64,000 nucleotides of DNA from JAVKMO01 sp031539345. Its GTDB lineage: Bacteria; Bacteroidota; Bacteroidia; Chitinophagales; Chitinophagaceae. Position numbers and translations under genes: made by a program. The notes below the pieces were generated by a model that was given only the letters and a program-made list of their open reading frames with translations, had not been told where the DNA came from and searched no databases. Of the stretch, positions 8,811 to 17,645 are shown in pieces. Location of the stretch: assembly GCA_031539345.1 (NCBI GenBank), contig JAVKMO010000017.1, forward strand, positions 72,481 through 136,480. Reading direction: 5' to 3'. Numbering within the stretch: position 1 is the first letter of the stretch; each line of letters starts with the position of its first letter.

Positions 8811-9875
8811 ATGAAAACAATCTTAATTACTGGTGGTGCGGGCTTTGTTGGTTCAAACCTTGCCATCAATCTTCAAGAAAAATATCCAAACTATAAAATC
8901 ATCGCATTTGATAATTTGAGGCGTAGGGGTTCCGAATTAAATTTAGCCCGTTTGGCAAAACACGGGGTTGTTTTTGTTCATGGCGATATTCGTAACCGAG
9001 AAGACTTTAATGAAATTGGAAAAATCGATACGCTGATTGATGCGTCAGCCGACCCATCTGTTTTAGCCGGCATTACGTCGCCGGTTTATCCATTGATCAA
9101 TGCAAATTTAATGGGAACGGCAAATGCTTTAGAATATGCACAACAAAATTCCGCACAATTTATTTTTCTCTCTACGAGCAGAGTTTATCCAATCAAAGAT
9201 TTGGAAAATGCCAATTTTGAAGAATTGCCAACGCGCTTTCAATGGACAGATATCCAAGACCAAAGTGGCATTTCATCACAAGGCATAACAGAAGAGTTTT
9301 CACTCATTGGTGGACGGTCTTTTTATGGAGCAACCAAATTAGCTTCAGAATTGCTGATCAACGAGTATCATGAAAATAAAAACATGAAAACGGTTATCAA
9401 TCGCTGTGGTGTTATTAGTGGTCCTTGGCAAATGGGCAAAGTCGATCAGGGAGTTTTAGTCCTTTGGTTGGCAAGACATTTTTTTAAAAAAGAACTAAGC
9501 TATATCGGTTATGGCGGGTTCGGAAAACAAATGAGAGATGTTTTACACATCCATGATTTATTTTGTTTAATTGATTTGCAAATACACAATATAGAAAAGT
9601 TGAATGGTCAAACATTTAATGTCGGCGGCGGCTTAAAGTCAAGCTTTTCCTTATTAGAATTAACCCAACATTGCCAAAATGTAACAGGAAATAAAATTAA
9701 AATTCATGCCCATGCAGAAAACAGAGCCGCTGATATTAAAATATATGTAACCGACAATAAAAACATATCAGCACTATGTGGTTGGAAACCAAAAAAATCT
9801 GTTGAGGCACTCATTCAAGAAACTTTTAATTGGTTAAAAGAAAATGAAACACAACTGAAACCTATTTTAAATTAA
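8811..9875 (+). CDS. NAD-dependent epimerase, CDP-paratose 2-epimerase-like (SDR)
   Basis: A 354-residue extended short-chain dehydrogenase/reductase. The Rossmann motif TGGAGFVGSN is at residues 7-16 and the catalytic YGATK at about 181-185. Hallmarks of the CDP-paratose/CDP-tyvelose 2-epimerase (RfbE) branch are DASADPSVLAG, the STSRVYP segment and GPWQMGKVDQG. The enzyme probably epimerises a nucleotide-activated deoxysugar for the glycan made by this locus. The upstream CDP-sugar genes (rfbF, rfbG, rfbH) are absent from the window, so the exact substrate is uncertain. Four bases separate it from the next gene, implying an operon. A second, diverged member of the same branch is at 12089. 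Confidence 0.82.
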   Translation: MKTILITGGAGFVGSNLAINLQEKYPNYKIIAFDNLRRRGSELNLARLAKHGVVFVHGDIRNREDFNEIGKIDTLIDASADPSVLAGITSPVYPLINANLMGTANALEYAQQNSAQFIFLSTSRVYPIKDLENANFEELPTRFQWTDIQDQSGISSQGITEEFSLIGGRSFYGATKLASELLINEYHENKNMKTVINRCGVISGPWQMGKVDQGVLVLWLARHFFKKELSYIGYGGFGKQMRDVLHIHDLFCLIDLQIHNIEKLNGQTFNVGGGLKSSFSLLELTQHCQNVTGNKIKIHAHAENRAADIKIYVTDNKNISALCGWKPKKSVEALIQETFNWLKENETQLKPILN

Positions 9876-9879
9876 GTTT

Positions 9880-11778
9880 ATGAACAAAAAAGCAAATGTC
9901 GTTTTCGGAGTCTTTATTGCGAGTGGTTTATTCATCGGTTTTTTTTCTTGGCTTCCCGAAAAATATACCATTGAAAAAATAAAAACTGTTGATAACGCTA
10001 CTGCAACTATAGATAGCGGATTTGTTCCTAATGGCGTTTTTTATACAACGCAATCATTACAATATTCTCAACTTCAAACCTTGGGAAGCTATACGGCAAA
10101 AGGAGACGAACAAAAAGGCACAGTAATTTCGCCTTGGTATAGCACAGAAGGATTAAACGATTTGCACTTTTCTATCAGTGGCTATCTGAACAATTGTGAA
10201 TTATACATTAAAAATAAAAGATTCCCTTTTAAACCCGATACAATAATCCGTTTTGCTGGTTTTAGCGTAGGAGAAAAATGGGAAAGCAAAGAAATAAAAG
10301 TTTCCGAGGGAAAATTTAGAGTCATAGCCAAAGATACCTCTTCTTTAATAGCGTCTTGGGTTGCTTTTTCAGAACCGTATTGTCCTAATATTTGGGGGGC
10401 GTTCAAAGATATTGCACAAAGCATGGTTGTATTTGTAAATGTTTTAATCATATTCGTTTATTTCATTTTATTCATCATACCTGGGGTTTTAATAACGTAT
10501 AGGTTAAAATTATCGAATAGATTTAGCACATCTTCTTTGTTTCTATTGGTTTCTTTTTGCCTTTCTTTCTTTGTGGCTTATATTGTTTTAATTATCTCTT
10601 TTTTTAGTTCTATAATTGGAATAATTTTTGGTTTGGCAATAATCATTGTTTCGCTAATACAAGTAGTTAATAAATACAAGAGAGAAATAAAATTTAAAGA
10701 ATTTGTTTTTTGCAAATCTAATTTAGAGATATGCCTTTTGATTTTATTCATAGGATTAACTTATGTCTGTTCTTTATTAGCAAGAGTTTCCAATTTCAAT
10801 ATAGATTTCACATCTTTAATGAGCAATGGAACTTATCCGGTTGGAGTAGGAACTTGTGATAATATTTTCCCATTACTCTTTGCGAACAAGATTTATTTAG
10901 CAGAACCTTTTCAACCTTTTATTGGAGACTGGTTAGCCAGCGACAGACCTCCTTTATTTGCTGCCGGTATCAATTTGTTAAGACCCCTCAATATTTTTTC
11001 GTTTCACTTTTTTTATCAAATATTTGGAACATTCTTGCAACTTTCTTGGGTTATTACATTTTTGGCTTTAGGAGATTATTTAAAACTAAAAAAAAGGCTA
11101 ATAGGATTCGCTCTTGTTTTTGCTATTTGTTCGGCTACATTTATTAATAATTCAATGTTTTTGTGGCCCAAACTTATTTCTATTACGCCGTATGTTTTAG
11201 GATTTATCATATTAGATATCTTCAAAACAACAATTATTGAAAAGTCAATTGCAACAACATTGTCAATCCTTTTAGCTTGGACTTTTGTAGCGTTAATGTT
11301 ATTGCATGGAGGAAATGTATTCTCATTAATTGCATTGTGTTTGTTTTTTATTACAACTTTGTTAAAACAAATCAATTTCAAATCATTGGTTATTTTTGGC
11401 TTGACGGTTATCATACTATATGCATCTTGGATATTATTTCAAAAATTAATTGATCCTCCAGGAGATCGTTTGTTAAGATGGCACTTAGCTGATGATTTGC
11501 GTCCGCACGACCTTTCTCACATTAGTTTATTGCAAACAATACAAGACTATTATTCAAGATTTACGTTGTCAACATGGTTAGATAATCGATGGCATATTTT
11601 TAAAGACATCTATTTGTCACATATAAAAGACTTAACTTCATTCGATTCGTCACATTTTACCACACTATTCTTTCATTTTGGATCTGCTTTTTATCTATTG
11701 TTTGTTTCATTTTTCATTTTCATTCTATTTAAGAATCTTAGATTCAATAAAAAAATACCCCCCATCTTTTTAAATTAA
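9880..11778 (+). CDS. Large membrane protein, glycosyltransferase-like, apparent frameshift at 3' end
   Basis: This 632-residue product has one N-terminal TM (about residues 8-25), an extracytoplasmic beta-rich domain of about 140 residues and then roughly ten hydrophobic segments. The general plan (membrane helices plus a periplasmic loop with the DRPPLFAAGINLL segment at about 350) resembles GT-C type membrane glycosyltransferases or polymerases, but no named family is certain. The frame ends with IPPIFLN at 11778, right after an A7 run (11749-11755) and a C6 run. A different frame then continues with hydrophobic sequence to 12092. Adding one A to the run would fuse both into a protein of about 737 residues. 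A sequencing error, a true mutation or phase variation are all possible. Confidence 0.65.
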   Translation: MNKKANVVFGVFIASGLFIGFFSWLPEKYTIEKIKTVDNATATIDSGFVPNGVFYTTQSLQYSQLQTLGSYTAKGDEQKGTVISPWYSTEGLNDLHFSISGYLNNCELYIKNKRFPFKPDTIIRFAGFSVGEKWESKEIKVSEGKFRVIAKDTSSLIASWVAFSEPYCPNIWGAFKDIAQSMVVFVNVLIIFVYFILFIIPGVLITYRLKLSNRFSTSSLFLLVSFCLSFFVAYIVLIISFFSSIIGIIFGLAIIIVSLIQVVNKYKREIKFKEFVFCKSNLEICLLILFIGLTYVCSLLARVSNFNIDFTSLMSNGTYPVGVGTCDNIFPLLFANKIYLAEPFQPFIGDWLASDRPPLFAAGINLLRPLNIFSFHFFYQIFGTFLQLSWVITFLALGDYLKLKKRLIGFALVFAICSATFINNSMFLWPKLISITPYVLGFIILDIFKTTIIEKSIATTLSILLAWTFVALMLLHGGNVFSLIALCLFFITTLLKQINFKSLVIFGLTVIILYASWILFQKLIDPPGDRLLRWHLADDLRPHDLSHISLLQTIQDYYSRFTLSTWLDNRWHIFKDIYLSHIKDLTSFDSSHFTTLFFHFGSAFYLLFVSFFIFILFKNLRFNKKIPPIFLN

Positions 11779-11780
11779 TT

Positions 11781-12092
11781 TTGTTACTCGGTTTAAATAT
11801 ATTTATTCATCTGCTTATTATCCCAGTCTCCGTTATTCATCAATCTTCTCATGCCTATTTGATACTTCCAATATTCATAAAAATCATGTGTTTGTCTATT
11901 CTCCCTAAACCAGCTTTATACATGTTTTTTATTTTTCAAGGTCTATATTTATTGCTTTTTATTCCATTAAATTTCAAACACGAACAACACATCAATTATT
12001 TTTTTCTAATTGTTTCCTTGGGTTCATTTGGTTTCTTATTTCGTTTTATCACTCAACAATTTTTTAACCCTCTAAAAACATTAAAATTATGA
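11781..12092 (+). CDS. Displaced C-terminal part of the preceding membrane protein
   Basis: A 103-codon frame opens at TTG 11781, and is open without a start from 11751. It encodes three hydrophobic segments and ends KTLKL at TAA 12092, overlapping the next gene's ATG by four bases. There is no good start codon. The peptide upstream of the TTG (KNTPHLFKLI) joins smoothly to the RFNKK end of the 632-residue product. It is therefore best read as the remaining C-terminus of that gene after a one-base shift in the A7 tract. If it is a separate gene, it is a small membrane protein of unknown role. Confidence 0.5.
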   Translation: MLLGLNIFIHLLIIPVSVIHQSSHAYLILPIFIKIMCLSILPKPALYMFFIFQGLYLLLFIPLNFKHEQHINYFFLIVSLGSFGFLFRFITQQFFNPLKTLKL

Positions 12093-13153
12093 ACATTGCA
12101 CTTATTACAGGGTCTGGCGGACTCATTGGCGGCGAATCAGTCGACTTCTTTGCCCAAAAATTTGACAAAGTAATTGGTATTGATAACGACATGCGTTCTT
12201 ATTTTTTTGGAAAAGAAGCATCAACCAATTGGAATGTAAACCGTATGACAGAAAAACATAATAATTTTAAGTCCCTACAAATAGACATTAGAAGTTATGA
12301 AGGCTTAGAAAAAATATTTCAAGAATATGCTAAAGACATCAAGCTAATTGTACATACCGCCGCACAACCCAGCCATGATTGGGCTGCCAAAGAGCCGCTT
12401 ACAGATTTTGGAGTAAACGCAACAGGTACCGTCAATTTGTTAGAATTGACTCGACAATATTGTCCTAATGCGGTATTCATTTTTACTTCTACAAATAAAG
12501 TCTATGGTGATACGCCGAATTATTTGCCGTTAAGAGAGCTTGATAAACGCTGGGAAATTGACTCAGAGCATACGTATTACAAATACGGCATAGACGAAAA
12601 TATGAGTATTGACCACACGAAACACTCGGTTTTTGGTGCGTCAAAAGTTGCCGCGGACATTATGGTGCAAGAATATGGCAAATATTTTAATATGAAAACG
12701 GGCGTTTTTCGAGGGGGCTGTTTAACTGGCCCTAACCATTCTGGGGCACAATTACACGGCTTTTTAGCCTATCTCATGAAATGTGCGATTTCTAAAAACG
12801 CCTATACTATTTTTGGATATAAGGGGAAACAAGTTAGAGACAATATTCATAGCTATGATTTGGTCAATATGTTTTGGCATTATTATCAAAACCCTAAAAT
12901 GGGCGAAGTCTATAATGCTGGCGGCGGCAGACACGCTAATTGTTCAATGTTAGAAGCCATAGACCTATGCGAAAAAATTACCGGAAATAAAATGAATTAT
13001 AGCTATTCTGAAACTAACAGAATTGGCGATCATATTTGGTGGGTGAGCGATGTAAATAAATTTAAACAACACTACCCAAACTGGAATTGGACTTTTAATT
13101 TAGAACAAACACTCGTCGAAATGTTCAATAGTATGAAACAACGCGTATCGTAA
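12089..13153 (+). CDS. NAD-dependent epimerase, CDP-paratose 2-epimerase-like (SDR), second copy
   Basis: A 354-residue extended SDR with Rossmann motif TGSGGLIGGE (residues 7-16). It carries TAAQPSHDWAA, the STNKVYG segment and the catalytic FGASK, in which Phe replaces the usual catalytic Tyr immediately before GASK. GGCLTGPNHSGAQ, the RDNIHSYDLV motif and YNAGGG also point to the RfbE/CDP-paratose epimerase branch. It is clearly diverged from the enzyme at 8811, so the two are old paralogues or separately acquired. The Tyr-to-Phe position should be noted when activity is predicted, although related members of this branch vary here. Its ATG overlaps the preceding frame by four bases. Confidence 0.8.
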   Translation: MNIALITGSGGLIGGESVDFFAQKFDKVIGIDNDMRSYFFGKEASTNWNVNRMTEKHNNFKSLQIDIRSYEGLEKIFQEYAKDIKLIVHTAAQPSHDWAAKEPLTDFGVNATGTVNLLELTRQYCPNAVFIFTSTNKVYGDTPNYLPLRELDKRWEIDSEHTYYKYGIDENMSIDHTKHSVFGASKVAADIMVQEYGKYFNMKTGVFRGGCLTGPNHSGAQLHGFLAYLMKCAISKNAYTIFGYKGKQVRDNIHSYDLVNMFWHYYQNPKMGEVYNAGGGRHANCSMLEAIDLCEKITGNKMNYSYSETNRIGDHIWWVSDVNKFKQHYPNWNWTFNLEQTLVEMFNSMKQRVS

Positions 13154-13173
13154 AATTATACCCAAGACCATAT

Positions 13174-13911
13174 ATGAAACTGAGCATAGTGATTCCTGCT
13201 TACAATGAGGCAGAATCGATTACAGAAACACTTGAAACTTTATACCAAGAACTAAAAAATGAAAATATACCACACCAAATTTTAGTTATTAATGACAATT
13301 CTAAAGATAATACCCTACAGGTTCTGCAAGACATTCAAGCAACAATGCCAACCTTAGCTGTAATTACAAATTTCGGGCCTAATGGCTTTGGATATGCTGT
13401 TAGAAAAGGGCTAGAAAATTTTGATGGAGATGTTGTTGCCATTATGATGGCAGACCTTTCTGATAGCCCACAAGACCTTGTTAAATTTTATAGAAAAATG
13501 CAAGAAGGAAATTGGGACTGCGTATTTGGTAATCGTTGGGGAAAGGGCGGTAAAGTTGTTGATTACCCTATTCATAAAAAAATATTTAACCGATTGTTTA
13601 ATATCGGCGTTGCTTGGTCTTTTGGGTTGAAATATAAAGATTTGACGAATGCTTTTAAAATGTATAAAAAACAAACCATTAAAGGAGTGCAACCCTTTTT
13701 GTCGCCACATTTTAACCTAACCTTAGAAATTCCATTAAAGGCAATCGTAAGGGGCTATTCATACACAATTATCCCTAATTCTTGGCATAACAGAAAGTTT
13801 GGTGTTTCTAAACTCAAAATCAAAGAAATGGGTAGCCGGTATTTTTTTATTTATCTGTATGTTCTTGTTGAAATGTTTTTTTCACGAGGAGATTTCAAAA
13901 AGAATAAATGA
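13174..13911 (+). CDS. GT2 glycosyltransferase, dolichol/polyprenyl-phosphate sugar synthase type
   Basis: A 245-residue family 2 glycosyltransferase with the N-terminal strand SIVIPAYNEAESI, the nucleotide-binding VINDNSKDNT and MMADLSDSPQDL in the place of the DxD metal motif. NRWGKGGKV and the C-terminal WHNRKFGVSKLKI segment (acceptor region) are typical of DPM1-like enzymes that load sugars onto polyprenyl phosphate. No TM segment is evident apart from a weak hydrophobic stretch near residues 218-230. It precedes and overlaps by four bases a large membrane protein, which could be the GT-C enzyme using the lipid-linked sugar. That pairing is inferred. Confidence 0.85.
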   Translation: MKLSIVIPAYNEAESITETLETLYQELKNENIPHQILVINDNSKDNTLQVLQDIQATMPTLAVITNFGPNGFGYAVRKGLENFDGDVVAIMMADLSDSPQDLVKFYRKMQEGNWDCVFGNRWGKGGKVVDYPIHKKIFNRLFNIGVAWSFGLKYKDLTNAFKMYKKQTIKGVQPFLSPHFNLTLEIPLKAIVRGYSYTIIPNSWHNRKFGVSKLKIKEMGSRYFFIYLYVLVEMFFSRGDFKKNK

Positions 13912-15479
13912 AACTAAAATATTTATCCTATTTTTTTATCGCTGTTGCCGTCGCAATGTTTACGACCACCATATATGGCATTGTAAACAATTATTCAGGA
14001 ATTCCATTTTGGGACGAATGGAATGGCTATTTAGCCTTTTACAATCGAATGCAAAACGGAGGGCTTGATTTATTAAAAGCATTCCTTGAGCAACACAATG
14101 AACACAAAATTTTGTTCACACGAATATGGTTTTGGATTGGCTTTACTTTTTTTAAAGGGCATCTTTGGTTTCAATTGATTGTGAATGTTTGTTTGCAAAT
14201 CCTATCTTTATCTATTATATCTTACATTATATGGAAACAAGACATTGAAAAACATCTAAAGTATATTTTAGGGTCGATTGTTGTTATATTGGGTTTCACT
14301 TGGATGCAATCAAACAATTTTACATGGGGGTTTCAAAGCCAATTTTTTGGAGTTTACACAAACGCGTTAATTTTGTTTTTCAGTATCTATACTTGGGCGT
14401 TTTCACAGCAAAAAAAATACTTCTATCTTTCCTTATTATTTGCTTTCCTAACTTGTTTTACACTTGCAAATGGACTGTTAGCTTTGGTTATTAGCTGCTT
14501 ATTTATGCTCTTCTATTCGGGTAACAAAAAAACAACTATCGTCTTTATCTCGTTTAGTATTTTTTGTATTATCCTTTATTTGTGGAATTTTCACCAAGTA
14601 AACGGGCATAGTTCTATATCCGATTCGATAAAAAATCACCCCATCGAAGTGATTCATTATGTCGTTCGTTTTTTCGGAGGACCCATTCACCATGTATTCA
14701 ACAGTAAGCTTGAAATTATAGACGCTTTTGGAATTATATTTCTAATCCTGTCGGGAACAGCTTGTTTGATGTTTTTTCGCCATAAAGAAAAATATCCCTA
14801 TACAATCATTTTGCTTTTGCTTATTGCTTTTGTTGTATTAACGGCTTTCATAACTGCTACAGGAAGAATTAAATTTGGAATAGATTCGGCAACAGCCAGT
14901 AGATATCAAACGCCTGTGCTTTTTGGATGGATTAGCCTTGTCGTGTTTTATTTTATTTATAATAATGCAAATGTCAGAATAGCCATTATTAGTATTTTTC
15001 TTTTTATGACTCCAGCAATTCTGTTACAACAAAATGTTTTTGGAAATAAATCGGAATCTATTTTTAATCAAAAGAAAGAATTTTTAGCCTTTAGAATGGG
15101 GGTTCAATCGCCTACATTTTTGACAACTCTTTATCCTGCCTTTAAAGATACTATTGAGTTTTTACCACAGATTAAAAATAATATCTATCCTTTTAACTTA
15201 CATCATGCTCAGGTATGGGACTCAAGTGTTTTAGAAGGTTATATCGATGAAATTAAAAATGACACTTTTTTAAAAACTTATGTTATTAGGGGCTGGGGGG
15301 GCAGTAAACAGAATAAAAAAAGTCCAGCCTTAATTGCTTTTAAAAACAGAGCAAATCAAATTGTTGGTTATGCTGTTTGTGGATTGCGTAGAGATGATGT
15401 GAAAAATGCCATGGGTTATGGCGACTATGCAGGCTTTGAGGGATTTATTAGAGATACTGTAAACTTGAAAACAAACTAA
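13908..15479 (+). CDS. Polytopic membrane protein, putative GT-C type glycosyltransferase
   Basis: A 523-residue protein with an N-terminal TM, then a conserved-looking extracytoplasmic loop with PFWDEWNG (about residues 32-39), which resembles the acidic first loop of GT-C enzymes. A HNEHKILFTR segment and about ten further TM helices follow. The last roughly 110 residues are soluble and beta-rich, containing a RGWGG motif at about 461-465 and RRDDV. A similar GW...RxDV pattern occurs at the N-terminus of the next protein. No named family was recognised. Position after a DPM1-like gene (ATGA overlap) suggests it transfers a polyprenyl-phosphate sugar, which is inference. Confidence 0.6.
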   Translation: MKLKYLSYFFIAVAVAMFTTTIYGIVNNYSGIPFWDEWNGYLAFYNRMQNGGLDLLKAFLEQHNEHKILFTRIWFWIGFTFFKGHLWFQLIVNVCLQILSLSIISYIIWKQDIEKHLKYILGSIVVILGFTWMQSNNFTWGFQSQFFGVYTNALILFFSIYTWAFSQQKKYFYLSLLFAFLTCFTLANGLLALVISCLFMLFYSGNKKTTIVFISFSIFCIILYLWNFHQVNGHSSISDSIKNHPIEVIHYVVRFFGGPIHHVFNSKLEIIDAFGIIFLILSGTACLMFFRHKEKYPYTIILLLLIAFVVLTAFITATGRIKFGIDSATASRYQTPVLFGWISLVVFYFIYNNANVRIAIISIFLFMTPAILLQQNVFGNKSESIFNQKKEFLAFRMGVQSPTFLTTLYPAFKDTIEFLPQIKNNIYPFNLHHAQVWDSSVLEGYIDEIKNDTFLKTYVIRGWGGSKQNKKSPALIAFKNRANQIVGYAVCGLRRDDVKNAMGYGDYAGFEGFIRDTVNLKTN

Positions 15480-15485
15480 TTACAA

Positions 15486-17645
15486 ATGTCTATCTTATTT
15501 CATATTGATTCTATCAAAAAAGAAAAAAACACGTTCTTTATTTGTGGCTGGGCAGTTAGTAAAAACGGCTCTCGGGTGAGTATTGATATTGACAATGCAC
15601 GCCTTTTGTATACTATAGATTGGCTAAAACGAGAGGATGTTCAAAGAAACATCTGCGTTGATTTTGAATATCCTTTTGATGAAGGCTTTGTTATAAAAAT
15701 AAACAAATCCCATGAAATTGAATTGATTTTTTCAGACACAAAAGACAGTATAACTCAAACGATAGTCTTATATCCCACTTTCTTAGAAAGGGCCAAAAAC
15801 AATATTGCTGCGTTTAATTCAATAAGCAAAACTTTACTTAAAACTTTGTTGAATTTACTCAAGAATATTATTAAAGTTCCGATGTATATAAAATTACACG
15901 GGTTAAAAAAAACGTATCTCAAATCGCGTACAAAAATTTTAAAATACATAGAACAGTCAAAGTCTGCCAACGATTTAGCTCATCGCAAACAAGAACAACT
16001 TGAACACTGGTTCGAAAAAAATTATCCTACTCAGCAAGAATTGTCACAACAACGCCGTTTTGTTTTTGATAAAACACCACTCATTAGTATTGTTGTGCCT
16101 GTCTATCAAACGCCCCCTTCGCTTTTGTCCGATATGTTAGACAGCGTGATCAATCAAACGTATAAGCATTGGGAATTGTGCGTCATAGATGCAGGAAATA
16201 GCCCTGACACACAAAAAATTTTAGACAGTCATAGCAAAAAGGATAGTAGAATTAAAGTGGAATATTTAACTGAAAACAAAGGTATTGTGGGCAATTCTAA
16301 TGTGGCTATAGCCATGGCAACAGGTGATTATGTTGGCTTATTAGACCATGATGATACGCTAATGCCAAATTGTCTGTTTGAATGTGTAAAAAGTATTCAC
16401 GAACACGAACACAAAGTAGATTTTTTATATACAGACGAATATTCAACTTTTGCAAATAATGGCAAAATTAGACTGGTTCACTGTAAGCCCGACTTTTCTC
16501 CAGACACGCTGATAAGCTGTAATTATATTTGCCACTTTTTGCTTGTCAAAACGAAATTGCTACAATCTATTGGTGGTTTTAGAACAGGCTTTGATGGTAG
16601 CCAAGACCATGATTTAGTTCTCCGACTATCGACTGTGGCAAAAAACATCGTTCACATTCCCAAGGTATTATACAATTGGAAAACCGTCAATTCGTCGCTT
16701 TCAAATCAGAACATCGACAAGTGTATTGCCTCAAGCATAAAAGCCATAGAAGATCATTTAAAAGATTTGTACTTAACAGGAAACGTTATTGCCCCTATTG
16801 GCAAGTGCTCTCGATACAAAGTGAATTATGACATTTTGCAAAAGTCTCTCGTTAGCATTATTATCCCTAACAAAGACCATATTCAAGACTTGAAAAAATG
16901 TGTCAATTCTATTTTGAAACAATCTACCTATAAAAATTTTGAAATCATTATTGTAGAAAATAACAGCACAGAAAAAAAAACATTTGCCTACTATGAAGAG
17001 TTAAAAAATAATTCTCAAATACGCATTGTTACGCATAAACAAAAAGGATTTAATTTTTCTGCCATTTGTAATGATGGTGCAAGCATGGCAAAAGGAGAGT
17101 ATTTTTTATTTTTAAACAACGACACAGAGGTCATCACGCCAAATTGGATAGAAGAGCTATTGATGTATGCACAAAGAGAAGACGTTGGCGTTGTCGGGTG
17201 TAAGTTATTTTATCCCGACAATACGATTCAACATGCAGGGGTTGTAATTGGAGCGGGAGGAGTAGCGGCAGTGGTTATCCCCCATATTGATTACAGAAAT
17301 GATTTTGTATGCAATTATTCTGCGGTAACAGGGGCTTGTATGATGATATCAAAAAAACTTTTTGAACAAGTTGGGACATTTGACGAACACATTTTTAAAG
17401 TTGCCTATAATGATATAGACCTTTGTTTAAAAATAAGAGCTTTAAATAAATTAGTAGTATATACACCATTTGCTCAATTGTATCATTATGAATCAAAATC
17501 TAGGGGTATAGATACTGTCAATGACGCTCGTTTTAGGCAAGAAATGCAAGATTTTGTAAGCAGATGGATACCAGAAGGATATCAAGACCCTTATTATAAT
17601 CCTAATCTGTCTTTAGAACATAATGATTTTAGATTGAATGAATAA
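15486..17645 (+). CDS. Two-domain GT2 glycosyltransferase
   Basis: A 719-residue cytoplasmic protein with an N-terminal beta domain (about residues 1-95, ICGWAVS at 19-25) and a helical linker. GT2 domain A follows from about residue 199 (ISIVVPVYQT, the acidic LLDHDDTL, and a DGSQDHDL acceptor-side motif), then GT2 domain B from about 457 (VSIIIPNKDH, FLNNDTEV, GGVAAVVIPH, FDEHIFKVAYNDIDLCLK). Tandem GT2 proteins of this type often alternate two sugar linkages in O-antigen or rhamnan chains. The sugars used cannot be read from sequence. It begins seven bases after the previous gene and overlaps the next by eight. Confidence 0.88.
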   Translation: MSILFHIDSIKKEKNTFFICGWAVSKNGSRVSIDIDNARLLYTIDWLKREDVQRNICVDFEYPFDEGFVIKINKSHEIELIFSDTKDSITQTIVLYPTFLERAKNNIAAFNSISKTLLKTLLNLLKNIIKVPMYIKLHGLKKTYLKSRTKILKYIEQSKSANDLAHRKQEQLEHWFEKNYPTQQELSQQRRFVFDKTPLISIVVPVYQTPPSLLSDMLDSVINQTYKHWELCVIDAGNSPDTQKILDSHSKKDSRIKVEYLTENKGIVGNSNVAIAMATGDYVGLLDHDDTLMPNCLFECVKSIHEHEHKVDFLYTDEYSTFANNGKIRLVHCKPDFSPDTLISCNYICHFLLVKTKLLQSIGGFRTGFDGSQDHDLVLRLSTVAKNIVHIPKVLYNWKTVNSSLSNQNIDKCIASSIKAIEDHLKDLYLTGNVIAPIGKCSRYKVNYDILQKSLVSIIIPNKDHIQDLKKCVNSILKQSTYKNFEIIIVENNSTEKKTFAYYEELKNNSQIRIVTHKQKGFNFSAICNDGASMAKGEYFLFLNNDTEVITPNWIEELLMYAQREDVGVVGCKLFYPDNTIQHAGVVIGAGGVAAVVIPHIDYRNDFVCNYSAVTGACMMISKKLFEQVGTFDEHIFKVAYNDIDLCLKIRALNKLVVYTPFAQLYHYESKSRGIDTVNDARFRQEMQDFVSRWIPEGYQDPYYNPNLSLEHNDFRLNE

